Assembly: GCA_948485625.1 (NCBI GenBank)
Contig: CAOMRW010000008.1
Coordinates: 3,113-67,112 of the forward strand
Direction: 5' to 3'
DNA length: 64,000 bases
Origin: an uncultured Clostridia bacterium
GTDB lineage: Bacteria; Bacillota; Clostridia; TANB77; CAG-508
Position 1 is the stretch's first letter, and every line of letters begins with the position of its first letter. The notes under the pieces are model-generated. The model worked only from the letters and a program-made list of their open reading frames with translations. It was not told the origin of the DNA and did no database searches. Position numbers and translations under genes: made by a program. Positions 43,979 to 52,850 of the stretch are shown one piece after another.

Positions 43979-44770
43979 TTATAATACATCAGCAAAATCT
44001 TTTTTATTTTTATTAAATATATGGTTTCCCCATATAAACATTAATATTGTAATTATCCAGAATATTATTGTAAATATTCCATGATTTGCTGTTATTATAT
44101 TTCCACCCATAAATGCTTCTCTAAATGCTGTTACTAAATAGGCAAATGGCATACATTGTATAACAGATAATATCTTTTGATGTCCTGCTAATCTTGATAA
44201 ATTCCAAACTACTGGAGTAGCCCAGAAGAATAGTTGCATTAGTATTCCTAATAAATTTGAGAAGTCTGGTACAAGTGTTGTTAATGCTGATGTAAATCTT
44301 GTAAATGCTATTATAAATGCATATAATGCTATAAGTACATATATAATTGTAAATATATTTGGCATGTATCCATATATCATACATATTATAGTTACTACTG
44401 CTATTAAAAATATTGCTACAAAGCTACTTCCTATTATTGTTATAATTGGTATTATATTTACTGGAAATACTACTTTTTTTACTAAATAGCTATAACTTCT
44501 TATAGACATACTTGAACTCATTATACTGTCATTTATTGTTTGCCAAATAGCCATTCCTGGTAAAAACCATACAACATATGGTGAACCATTTTCTCCTTCC
44601 ATTCCAAATATGAATTGAAATACTATTACATACATAAGCATAAATACAAATGGTTGTAAAAATCCCCATATGCTTCCTAAACTTGTACTTGCAAATCTAT
44701 TTTTAAAATCGCTTTTTCCTAATTTCCAAGCAATTTTTTTATTATTCCATAAATCTTTTATAAATTCCAT
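43979..44770 (-). CDS. wzm: Polysaccharide ABC transporter permease (Wzm/TagG type)
   Basis: A 263-residue ABC-2 permease with six membrane segments. The start, WNNKKIAWKLGKSDFKNRFA, and the segments SIWGFLQPFVFMLMYVIVFQFIFG and ATPVVWNLSRLAGHQKILSV are the family pattern. It exports a finished lipid-linked polysaccharide together with the Wzt-like ATPase. It is the first gene of the operon, 38 bp after the promoter at 44808-44836. Confidence 0.9.
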   Translation of the reverse strand: MEFIKDLWNNKKIAWKLGKSDFKNRFASTSLGSIWGFLQPFVFMLMYVIVFQFIFGMEGENGSPYVVWFLPGMAIWQTINDSIMSSSMSIRSYSYLVKKVVFPVNIIPIITIIGSSFVAIFLIAVVTIICMIYGYMPNIFTIIYVLIALYAFIIAFTRFTSALTTLVPDFSNLLGILMQLFFWATPVVWNLSRLAGHQKILSVIQCMPFAYLVTAFREAFMGGNIITANHGIFTIIFWIITILMFIWGNHIFNKNKKDFADVL

Positions 44771-44807
44771 TTTTTTCTCCTAAAATTTGATAATTTTTCA
44801 CTTTTAT

Positions 44808-44836
44808 ATTCTATATTTAAAATGTCTTTTTGTCAA
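44808..44836 (-). promoter_or_regulatory. Promoter of the polysaccharide operon
   Basis: TTGACA (44836-44831), 17 bp, TAGAAT (44813-44808) on the minus strand, just below the hairpin at 44852-44891. All sixteen genes from here to 26661 face the same way with short gaps or overlaps, so they may form one transcript; internal promoters were not searched for in full. Confidence 0.75.
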
Positions 44837-44851
44837 GGATTATTAGGCTTT

Positions 44852-44891
44852 TAAGCAAGAAAAAAAGAGCTATTTTTTAAGCTCTTTTTTT
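44852..44891 (-). terminator. Terminator after the coiled-coil gene
   Basis: AAAAAAAGAGCT / AGCTCTTTTTTT with an 8-nt loop; T-run on both strands. It insulates the polysaccharide operon from the gene at 44910. Confidence 0.85.
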
Positions 44892-44909
44892 CCACAACTC
44901 AATTAATTT

Positions 44910-45371
44910 TTAGAAAAATTTTTTCAAAATTTCATAATACTCTGTTTCCTTGGTAGCAGTAGATTTGGCCTTATCTAAAGAAACTTTTAATGTGTCCATT
45001 TCTCTTTCAAGCCTTTCTGCAATTATAACATTTGCATTAATCTGCTGCTGGCACTTTTGAACGTTTGCCTCGACATCCTCAAGGTTGCCTGTTGCACCTA
45101 TCAGTATTTTTTCAATTTTCTGAGGATATTTTTCCAGCAAAATTCTTAAATCCTGCTGTATTTTCTTTTGATCCTCAAGGGCTTCTTTTGCTTTTTCCAG
45201 TTCAGCATGAGCACACAATATGTCAAATTTGGCATCTGCGTACTTTTTCTCAAGCTCCTCCATTTGCTTTTGCAAATCAGATAATTCTTTCGTTGCCTGC
45301 TCTGCACTTGCTTTAGATTGAAGAGTCATTTCAACAATTTCTTTGGAATATTTCTGGATTAAATTTGTCAT
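44910..45371 (-). CDS. Coiled-coil protein of unknown function
   Basis: A 153-residue protein that is nearly all heptad repeat (residues 20-150; KELSDLQKQMEELEKKYADAKFDIL, AHAELEKAKEALEDQKKIQQDL). There is no signal peptide or membrane segment. ATG 45371 follows AGGAGG. The DNA is much richer in G and C than the flanking genes (stretches such as GCCTCGACATCCTCAAGG), which suggests a different history. It forms a single-gene unit with its own terminator. No function can be given; a structural or partner role is the usual guess. Confidence 0.65.
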   Translation of the reverse strand: MTNLIQKYSKEIVEMTLQSKASAEQATKELSDLQKQMEELEKKYADAKFDILCAHAELEKAKEALEDQKKIQQDLRILLEKYPQKIEKILIGATGNLEDVEANVQKCQQQINANVIIAERLEREMDTLKVSLDKAKSTATKETEYYEILKKFF

Positions 45372-45443
45372 GGTTTTCCTCCTGTCATTAAACCTTAATT
45401 GAATTGTTAATAAATGTTCCTATAGTATTATTATAAAACAACT

Positions 45444-46205
45444 TTACATAATTGTCAATGAAAATAGTTTTATAATGCTTTCTACTATTTTACTGTCATC
45501 TAATTGTTTTTCTGAATTCTTATTTATAAAAACAATTATCTTATCACTATCTTCAAAGCTTTCATATGTTTGATATTTATCCATTTTTTCAAAATTATAA
45601 TCTAACACTTCTCCACTAACATCATCAACAATATAGCAAATACTAGAAATATTTAGAATAAATAATTTATCACCATAGATTGCTTTTTCTAGTACTTTAT
45701 CATTATTATTTTGCCAGTTTTTACTTTCTATTTTCAAATATCCATTTTCATCTATAAAGTAATCTGAATTAGTAAAATTACTAAATAATTTTAAAATTGT
45801 ATCTCTATCTTTGGAATTAATCCATATTCCAGCATATTTAGGATGATTTTGTTTAATTATTGTATCTACTTCTTCGATTTTAGGCTGTTCGTTTTTTATC
45901 ATTCCAGTAAATGCTACTTTATATTTTATTGATGGTTTTATTGTAACAATTTTCATGTTATTTGTTGTATCTTCTTGTACTTCATAAAGTTGTGTGTTTC
46001 CAGTTATTCCAACGCTTTGCTCTATTTCTTTTATTTCTGCTTTTTCTTCTTTAGTTTGATTATAATTTTCCAAACTAATTTCATTTACTAATACATTTTC
46101 TTTTTTTACAAGTTTATTATTATCAATATTAATTTTGATAACTATACTAACAACAATTAATAAAAAAAATATTAGTATAACTGATAAAATTCTTCTATTT
46201 TTCAT
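45444..46205 (-). CDS. Membrane-anchored or secreted protein of unknown function
   Basis: A 253-residue protein (from ATG 46205) with an N-terminal hydrophobic segment (RRILSVILIFFLLIVVSIVIKI), so an anchor or signal peptide, then an outer domain. The alternative start at 46217 adds four residues; neither has a strong ribosome-binding site. The C-terminal half looks like a mixed alpha/beta fold (DYFIDENGYLKIESK, LFILNISSICYIVDDVSGEVLDY). I do not recognise a family. It lies between the ChW-M14 gene and the coiled-coil gene and may share a surface role with the former. Confidence 0.55.
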   Translation of the reverse strand: MKNRRILSVILIFFLLIVVSIVIKINIDNNKLVKKENVLVNEISLENYNQTKEEKAEIKEIEQSVGITGNTQLYEVQEDTTNNMKIVTIKPSIKYKVAFTGMIKNEQPKIEEVDTIIKQNHPKYAGIWINSKDRDTILKLFSNFTNSDYFIDENGYLKIESKNWQNNNDKVLEKAIYGDKLFILNISSICYIVDDVSGEVLDYNFEKMDKYQTYESFEDSDKIIVFINKNSEKQLDDSKIVESIIKLFSLTIM

Positions 46206-46263
46206 TTCAAAACCCATTCTTTCTTATTTTATTATCTTATTATAGTAGAGTAGTTATAAAAGC

Positions 46264-46310
46264 AGGGTTAGATAAATAATTTTAAATATTAAAAAAAATA
46301 TTTATCTAAC
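46264..46310 (-). terminator. Terminator after the ChW-M14 gene
   Basis: GGTTAGATAAATA / TATTTATCTAACC with an A-rich loop of about 17 nt, extended by outer AGC/GCT pairs; about 30 bases past the stop at 46341. Confidence 0.7.
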
Positions 46311-46340
46311 CATGCTTTTAATGGTTTCCCTCAAAAAACA

Positions 46341-48947
46341 CTACACTATTGATTTTAACATAGATAAGGTTGCTTCTATATATCTATTAATTAAATTTTT
46401 GTTGTAAACTGATTGTGTTCCTGTAACTCCTTGATGTGGTAATTCAATAAGTGCAGATTTTGCAACTTTACCATTAGAGCCTAGATAACTTCTTGCCCAA
46501 TTAACTAAATATCCTGTTCCATATCTTCCAACAGCTGATTTATCATTTTCTGGAAATTGTTTTTCATAATAAGCACATATACTAGGATCCCCAATTAATT
46601 GTTGTGTCCATCCATGTAAGTCTACTAATACTGTTTGTCCTGTTTTAGATTTATTTGCTAATAAAAAGTCTCTTAGTGCTTGTGCTTCATATGCTTGGAA
46701 TCCTGTTGTTCCATTATAATTTCTACTATCTGTATATCTAGTATAACTATTTCCAACTTGCCAACATCTATTTAAATCAATTCCTTTATTGTTAGGAGCT
46801 TGGCTAAATAATGTAGTTCTTCCTGGCCCATTATTTGTATATCCATTAGATAATCCATCGAGATTTATTCCTGGAAATACATATATTGTCCATTTATCTG
46901 CTATTGCATAATCTTGGTCACTTACTAATCTATTGTAAAATTTTTCTGCAATATTAATAAGTTCATATCCATCTTTATTCCATAAATCTTCATATCCATG
47001 TATTGCAAATGTAGCAAAAAATACATTTGGTCCACTTCCATATTTTAAATATTTTAAAGTATCTCCGCCTCTTCCAGCAACTTTAAGCCCTGTTTTTCCA
47101 TATGTTCCTGATGATTGTGGTATTATTTTCTTTACATTTGTAGTCATTGTTTCTTGAGTTAATACTTTACCTTTTTCATCTATGAATTGAATTTTAATGT
47201 TTCTGTTTCCTAAGCTAATATCTTTAAAGTTTATTTTTATATTAAAACCTGGAGTAGGATTTTTATCTTGTCCACCATATCCCTTGATGCTTTCTAATAC
47301 GTCATTTCTTTTTTCTCTTGTTATTATAGCATTTGATAATTTATCGTCAATTAATACTTGTATTTTTACTTTATTAATATCTGTCATTAACCATCCTTTT
47401 ATTGAATATTCTGATTGACCTACAGTTGATGGTAATTTTTTCTCTACTGAAACTTTTATTTTGTTTTTTATTTTGGGAACTATTTTTATTTCTATTGCTT
47501 CTACTGCTAAGTTCTTTCCAGTTGTACCTGATATTTCTCCATCATTTGCCCAATTTTGCCAGCCTTTATTTGTTATATGTGTTCTATACATTATGGAATA
47601 TTCTTCTGTTCCAGTAAGTCTAATTTTTATTGCTTCTACTTTTTTTGCTTTACCTGTTGTTCCAGATTGTTCTCCATTTTTCTTCCATGTATTTTCCCAG
47701 CCTAAATCTTGTATATGAGTTTGATATTCTATTGTAACTCCTTTAGGAATATTTTTTCCTACTATATTTATAGCTTCAACAGCTTTATTTCTTCCAGTGG
47801 TTCCTGCTGTATCACCTGCTCTTACATAAGTTTGCCAACCAATATCTCTTACATGTGTTCTATATTGAATAGTAAATTCTGTACTAGGCTTACATTCAGA
47901 AACTTTAATTTCTATTGCTTCAACTTTTAAGTTTTTTCCAGTTGTTCCTGAAACTTCTCCATCTTTAACCCATTTTTGCCATCCTAAATTTTGTACATAG
48001 GTTCTATATGTTACTGTATAATCTATATTATCTAGCTTGATTTTTATAGCTTCTATTTTTTTATTTTGTCCTGTTGTTCCAGATATTTGTCCATTTTTCT
48101 TCCATGTATTTTCCCAGCCTTTGTCTTGCACATGAGTTTGATATAAAATATTTACATTTTTGGCATTTTTTAATTCTATTCTTATTCCCTCAATCTTTAA
48201 TCCTGCTTTTGCTATTCCTGATGTATCTCCATTATTTACATATTCTTTCCATCCTCTATCTTGTATATGTGATTGATATATAACAGATATAGTTTTAGGT
48301 ATTATTCTTATTTCTACTGCTTCAACTTTCAATCCTTTACCTGCAATACCTGAAACCTCACCATCTTTCATCCAATTTAGCCAACCTCTATCTTGTACAT
48401 GACTTCTATATTCTACTGAATATTTGTCTGTTCCTTCTAATTTTATTTTAATTGCTTCCATCTTTAAGTTTCTTCCTGTGGTTCCTGCTATTGCACCATC
48501 TTTAACCCAGTTTTGCCATCCTAAATTTTGTATATAAGTCTGATATGTAATTCCTACATTTGCTGGTGCATTTATTAGTTTTATTTTTATGGCTTCATTT
48601 TTCTTATTCTGTCCTGTTGTTCCAGATGTTTCTCCATTTACTTTTGAAAAGTCTTTTTCCCATCCTTTGTCTTGTACATGCGAGTTATAAGATACATACA
48701 TGTTTTTTTCTTCTACTGATGTTTTTGCTTTTGTTGATTTTTTCATATCTGTTGTTTCTGTTGTATTGTTATTTTCTATTATATTGTTTGTTGTATTATT
48801 TGTTGTATTTTTGATTTGATTGTTTAAATTATTATTTTCAACTGTATTGTTAACTGCTTTGCTTCCAACACATCCTAAAATAAGTGCTATCATTAGTATT
48901 ATAATTAAACTTATTTTATTTATTTTTTTATTTCCTAATATTCTCAT
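46341..48947 (-). CDS. Secreted ChW-repeat M14 zinc carboxypeptidase
   Basis: The 868-residue product starts at ATG 48947 after GGGAGG. A signal sequence ends near ILGCVGSK, which could be a lipobox but is not an ideal one. An Asn/Thr-rich linker is followed by nine ChW repeats (about 75-495; YQTHIQDLGWENTW, SGTTGKNLKVEAIEI), an Ig-like spacer (about 497-620) and an M14 peptidase domain (about 635-868). The zinc ligands H650 and E653 (HGYED), H778 (VDLHGW) and catalytic E835 (ALIELP) are all present, as is the GIDLNRCW substrate motif. M14 enzymes on walls trim peptidoglycan stem peptides, so I infer wall remodelling; the ChW part would hold it at the wall. Confidence 0.9.
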   Translation of the reverse strand: MRILGNKKINKISLIIILMIALILGCVGSKAVNNTVENNNLNNQIKNTTNNTTNNIIENNNTTETTDMKKSTKAKTSVEEKNMYVSYNSHVQDKGWEKDFSKVNGETSGTTGQNKKNEAIKIKLINAPANVGITYQTYIQNLGWQNWVKDGAIAGTTGRNLKMEAIKIKLEGTDKYSVEYRSHVQDRGWLNWMKDGEVSGIAGKGLKVEAVEIRIIPKTISVIYQSHIQDRGWKEYVNNGDTSGIAKAGLKIEGIRIELKNAKNVNILYQTHVQDKGWENTWKKNGQISGTTGQNKKIEAIKIKLDNIDYTVTYRTYVQNLGWQKWVKDGEVSGTTGKNLKVEAIEIKVSECKPSTEFTIQYRTHVRDIGWQTYVRAGDTAGTTGRNKAVEAINIVGKNIPKGVTIEYQTHIQDLGWENTWKKNGEQSGTTGKAKKVEAIKIRLTGTEEYSIMYRTHITNKGWQNWANDGEISGTTGKNLAVEAIEIKIVPKIKNKIKVSVEKKLPSTVGQSEYSIKGWLMTDINKVKIQVLIDDKLSNAIITREKRNDVLESIKGYGGQDKNPTPGFNIKINFKDISLGNRNIKIQFIDEKGKVLTQETMTTNVKKIIPQSSGTYGKTGLKVAGRGGDTLKYLKYGSGPNVFFATFAIHGYEDLWNKDGYELINIAEKFYNRLVSDQDYAIADKWTIYVFPGINLDGLSNGYTNNGPGRTTLFSQAPNNKGIDLNRCWQVGNSYTRYTDSRNYNGTTGFQAYEAQALRDFLLANKSKTGQTVLVDLHGWTQQLIGDPSICAYYEKQFPENDKSAVGRYGTGYLVNWARSYLGSNGKVAKSALIELPHQGVTGTQSVYNKNLINRYIEATLSMLKSIV

Positions 48948-49035
48948 TAGTAATCCTCCCTTTATATTTTTTACTATTTTATATACAAATTAGATTTTAA
49001 AAAGTTGTATATTGTTGCAAAATTATTTTATTTTT

Positions 49036-50028
49036 TTATGAAATAGTAAAAATAATATAACTTAATAATGGAAAATGTAGAATCATAGTTTCTTTTATGA
49101 TTCTTTTTTTTATGCCTTTGAAATATAAATATTTAAAGTATTTGTGAATTGGTAAATATATAATATTAGATTTTTGTGCTTTTTTGTAGTATTCTATTAC
49201 TTTTTCTTCTATACTTTTTAATTTATTATCTTCTAGTTTTGAGCTATATTCTTTACACATTAGTGCTCCTGCTATATATGTTTCAGTTATGACCATATGT
49301 CTATATTTTATATATGATTTATAATTATTCCCATTTTCTTTTTTCCATATTTTCATATTTTGCTTAAAACTTCTTCCACCAAAAATATTATTTTCATGTA
49401 TTCTGTATCCAAAAAGTGGTTTATCAATATAATATATTCCTTTTAAATTACTTGCTATATATGTTGAATGCCAATCATGTGCAAAGGTATTTTCTGTAAA
49501 TGGTAGCATTTTTTCTTTGACATCTTTTGTAATCATTTGGCTACATCCTATCGCAATATGTCTTGAAAATGGTAATATGAAATTTTTTCCTTTTACTTTT
49601 GGCATGTTTTTATAATCAAAATAACTATTATGAAGCAGGTTTCCTTTTTCATCTACTTGGTTTGCATTACAATATACTAAATCTACATTGTTTTCTTTTA
49701 GTGCTTTTACACTTTCTTCTATTTTATTTTGATACCATATATCATCATGGTCTGAAAATGATATATATTTAGATGTTGATTGTTTTAATAAAAATTCAAA
49801 GCTTTTTGTGCATCCTAGGTTGTTTTCTTGAAAATATAATTTTATTCTATTATCTTTTTCTTCGTATTCTTTTAATATTTTTCTTACTTCTTCATTTGGT
49901 GAACAGTCATCTGAAATTAGTAATTCAAAGTTTTTGTATGTTTGGTTTAATATGCTATCTATTTGTTGTCTTAAATAATCGATTTTCGTATTATATGTTG
50001 TTAGTAAAATATCTACTTTTTCTTCCAT
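49036..50028 (-). CDS. Family 2 glycosyltransferase outside the main operon
   Basis: A 330-residue paralogue of the enzyme at 42965 (VDILLTTYNTKIDYLRQQID, LLISDDCSPNEEVRKIL, KYISFSDHDDIWYQNKIE with an HDD metal site; C-terminal hydrophobic helix). ATG 50028. It is separated from the main operon by the ChW-M14 and two other genes. It may complete the same glycan. Its donor sugar is unknown. No clear promoter was picked out. Confidence 0.85.
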   Translation of the reverse strand: MEEKVDILLTTYNTKIDYLRQQIDSILNQTYKNFELLISDDCSPNEEVRKILKEYEEKDNRIKLYFQENNLGCTKSFEFLLKQSTSKYISFSDHDDIWYQNKIEESVKALKENNVDLVYCNANQVDEKGNLLHNSYFDYKNMPKVKGKNFILPFSRHIAIGCSQMITKDVKEKMLPFTENTFAHDWHSTYIASNLKGIYYIDKPLFGYRIHENNIFGGRSFKQNMKIWKKENGNNYKSYIKYRHMVITETYIAGALMCKEYSSKLEDNKLKSIEEKVIEYYKKAQKSNIIYLPIHKYFKYLYFKGIKKRIIKETMILHFPLLSYIIFTIS

Positions 50029-50182
50029 TTTTATTCTCCAATTATATATTATTTTATTTATGTTTTTATTTTATATTTTATAGATATGTTTGTCAATAAA
50101 TTAATTCTAAATGCGGAAAAATAACAACTTTTTGTGTTTGATATTTAACATAATTTTTCAATAAATTTCTAAAACCTAATTT

Positions 50183-50333
50183 AAAAGAACTTCTGGCTTT
50201 ATAATTTCCAAAAGTTCTTTTTTGTTTTACATATTATCTAATGCATCACACACTGCATAAAGTTACAATTCAAATCTCCCATATTTTACATAGAATGTCA
50301 AAATCCAAATGGATTATTCTCCCATTTGGATTT
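50183..50333 (-). terminator. Two hairpins after ackA in a 310-bp gap
   Basis: The gap 50029-50338 has no gene. AAAAGAACTT / AAAAGTTCTTTTTT (50183-50224) and AATCCAAATGG / CCATTTGGATT (50302-50333) are both plausible terminators of the pta-ack operon. Confidence 0.7.
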
Positions 50334-50338
50334 CTTAT

Positions 50339-51529
50339 TTATTTTATTAATCTTAGTGTTTCTTTAGCAATCATTAATTCCTCATTTGTAGGAATTACAT
50401 ATACTTTAATTTTTGAATCTGGTTTAGAAATTACTATTTCTTCTCCTCTTGTTTTATTATTTTCTATGTCTAAATCAACACCCATAAATGCTAATTTCTC
50501 GCAAATTCCTTTACGAATATTAACTTGGTTTTCACCAATACCACCTGTGAATATAATATAGTCAACTCCATTCATTGCTACTGCATATTTAGCAACATAG
50601 CTTGCGATTGCATAATTAAAGTTTTCTACAGCTAATTTTGCTGATTCATCACCATCATTTGATTTATTTTCAATAACTCTAAAATCTGGCTCCATATCAG
50701 ACATCCCTGATAATCCTGATTTTTTATTTAGTATATCTTCCATTTGTGATGGTGTTAAGTTTTCTTTTTTCATTATATATGTAATAACTGATGGGTCTAA
50801 ATCTCCACTTCTTGTAACCATTGGTAGCCCTCCTAATGGTGTTAATCCCATACTTGTATCAATTGATTTTCCTCCATTTATTGCACATACACTTGCTCCT
50901 TGTCCTAAATGGCAAGTTACTATTTTCATATCTTCAATTGGCTTATTTTCAATTTCTGCAAGTCTTTGTGAAACATACATATGTGATGTTCCATGGAATC
51001 CATATTTTCTTACTCCATATTTTTTATAATATTCATATGCAATTGGATAAATAAATTTATCTTTTGGCATTGTTTGATGGAATGCTGTATCAAAAACTCC
51101 GACCATTGGTTTTCCTGGCATAACTTCTCTACAAGCTTCTATTCCTAGTATACAAGCTGGATTGTGTAGTGGTGCTAAATCTGTATATTCTTTTAAAACA
51201 TTTTCTACATTTTCATCTATTACTACAGATTCTGATATTTTTTCTCCTCCATGAACTAATCTATGCCCAATAGCATTTATTTCATCTAAACTATCTATAA
51301 CTTTATATTCTGGATTTATTAATTGTTTTAATGTGAAATCTATTGCTTCTGAATGATTATATACTGCATTTTTTATTTCAATTTTTTGACCATTTACTTT
51401 ATGTGTTATAAAAGCTTCATCTTCTCCTATTCTTTCGTATTTTCCAGAAGCTATTACCTCTTCTGTTTCCATATTAAATAATTGATATTTTAGTGATGAA
51501 CTACCACAATTTAAAACTAATATTTTCAT
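50339..51529 (-). CDS. ackA: Acetate kinase (copy 1)
   Basis: A 396-residue enzyme making ATP and acetate from acetyl phosphate. The family motifs are present: MKILVLNCGSSSLKYQLF (N-terminal phosphate loop), HRLVHGG, VFDTAFHQTMP, HLGQGASVCAINGGKSIDT and FTGGIGEN. The usual MGTR before the catalytic Arg reads MVTRSGDLDP, with Val in place of Gly, an uncommon change in an active-site loop; the Arg is kept. It is the last gene of the pta-ack-ack operon. Confidence 0.94.
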   Translation of the reverse strand: MKILVLNCGSSSLKYQLFNMETEEVIASGKYERIGEDEAFITHKVNGQKIEIKNAVYNHSEAIDFTLKQLINPEYKVIDSLDEINAIGHRLVHGGEKISESVVIDENVENVLKEYTDLAPLHNPACILGIEACREVMPGKPMVGVFDTAFHQTMPKDKFIYPIAYEYYKKYGVRKYGFHGTSHMYVSQRLAEIENKPIEDMKIVTCHLGQGASVCAINGGKSIDTSMGLTPLGGLPMVTRSGDLDPSVITYIMKKENLTPSQMEDILNKKSGLSGMSDMEPDFRVIENKSNDGDESAKLAVENFNYAIASYVAKYAVAMNGVDYIIFTGGIGENQVNIRKGICEKLAFMGVDLDIENNKTRGEEIVISKPDSKIKVYVIPTNEELMIAKETLRLIK

Positions 51530-51570
51530 TTTTTATTTTCTCCTTTCACTATGCTTACGCTCTATTTCAG

Positions 51571-51623
51571 ATGTGTCCCTAATGGGACAAAAATGTCCCA
51601 AAAGAAACGTCCCTATGGGACAT
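51571..51623. repeat. GGGACGTTTCTTTTGGGACA-family palindrome at the ackA/ackA junction
   Basis: Contains TGTCCCTAATGGGACA, TGTCCC and GAAACGTCCCTATGGGACA, matching the family core in both arms. The stop and last two codons of the upstream acetate kinase lie within it. Confidence 0.85.
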
Positions 51624-52803
51624 TTTTTGCTGTTTCTCTTGCTATCATTAGTTCTTCGTTTGTTGGAACTACGAAGATTCTTACTTTTGAGTCTTCTGCT
51701 GATATTTCTCTTTCTTCTCCTTTGAAGTCATTTTTTGTTTCGTCTATTTTTACTCCAAAGAATTGTAATTGGTTGCATATTGCTTTTCTTGATATAGGTC
51801 CTTTTTCTCCTACTCCTGCTGTGAATGTAAGGACGTCTATTCCTCCCATTGCTACTGCACATTTTGCGACATATGCTGCTGTTAGGTAATGATATACATC
51901 TAAGGCTAAGTTTGCTTTGTTTCCTCCTGCTAAGGCTTCGTTTTCTATATCTCTAAAGTCTACTGATACTTCTGATATTCCAAATACTCCTGATTGTTTG
52001 TTTAATATGTTTTCCATTTCTTGTGCTGTTAAGTTTTCTTTTTTCATTATGTATGTTACTACTGATGGGTCTAAGTCTCCGCTTCTTGTTCCCATTGGTA
52101 TTCCTCCTAGTGGTGTTAGTCCCATACTTGTTTCTACTGATTTACCATTTTGTATTGCACATACACTTGCTCCTTGTCCTAAATGGCAATTTACTATTTT
52201 TAGTTCTTTTATGTCTTTTCCTATTATTTCTGCTACTCTGTTTGCAACATATTGATGTGATGTTCCATGTGCTCCATATTTTCTTATTCCATATTTTTTG
52301 TAATATTCATATGGTATTGGGTACATATATCTTTCTTTTGATATTGTTTGATGGAATGCTGTGTCAAATACTGCTACCATTGGAATATTAGGTGCTATTT
52401 TTTTACATGCTTCTATTCCTAGTATTGCAGCTGGATTATGTAGTGGTGCTAGGTCACTACATTTTTTTATTTCTTCAATTACTTCTTCTGTTATTAAAAC
52501 TGGTTTTGAGTATTTTTCTCCTCCTTGAACAACTCTATGTCCAATTCCTCCTAATTCCTCTAGACTTTTTATTACTCCATAACTATCACTCATTAATCTA
52601 CTGAATATAACTTTAAGTGCTTGTTCATGGTCTTTGACATATTTTTCAAATTTGTGTTTTATTCCATTGACTTTATGTGTTAGAAATGAATTTTGTTGTC
52701 CTATTCTTTCAAAATATCCTTTTACTAACATTTCTTCTGTTTCCATATCAATTACTTGATATTTTAGTGATGAACTTCCTGAGTTTAATACTAGAACTTT
52801 CAT
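51613..52803 (-). CDS. ackA: Acetate kinase (copy 2)
   Basis: A second 396-residue acetate kinase directly after pta. Motifs are standard, including MGTRSGDLDP, HLGQGASVCAIQNGKSVET and FTAGVGEKGP. The last residues, KNVP and stop, come from the dispersed palindrome, whereas copy 1 ends RLIK, so the element has replaced the native tail. Two tandem copies are uncommon; one might prefer propionyl or butyryl phosphate, but sequence alone cannot show this. Confidence 0.94.
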   Translation of the reverse strand: MKVLVLNSGSSSLKYQVIDMETEEMLVKGYFERIGQQNSFLTHKVNGIKHKFEKYVKDHEQALKVIFSRLMSDSYGVIKSLEELGGIGHRVVQGGEKYSKPVLITEEVIEEIKKCSDLAPLHNPAAILGIEACKKIAPNIPMVAVFDTAFHQTISKERYMYPIPYEYYKKYGIRKYGAHGTSHQYVANRVAEIIGKDIKELKIVNCHLGQGASVCAIQNGKSVETSMGLTPLGGIPMGTRSGDLDPSVVTYIMKKENLTAQEMENILNKQSGVFGISEVSVDFRDIENEALAGGNKANLALDVYHYLTAAYVAKCAVAMGGIDVLTFTAGVGEKGPISRKAICNQLQFFGVKIDETKNDFKGEEREISAEDSKVRIFVVPTNEELMIARETAKNVP

Positions 52804-52850
52804 AAAATGCCTCCTTTTTATTAATTTTTTTATTTAATGTAAGTATTTTT

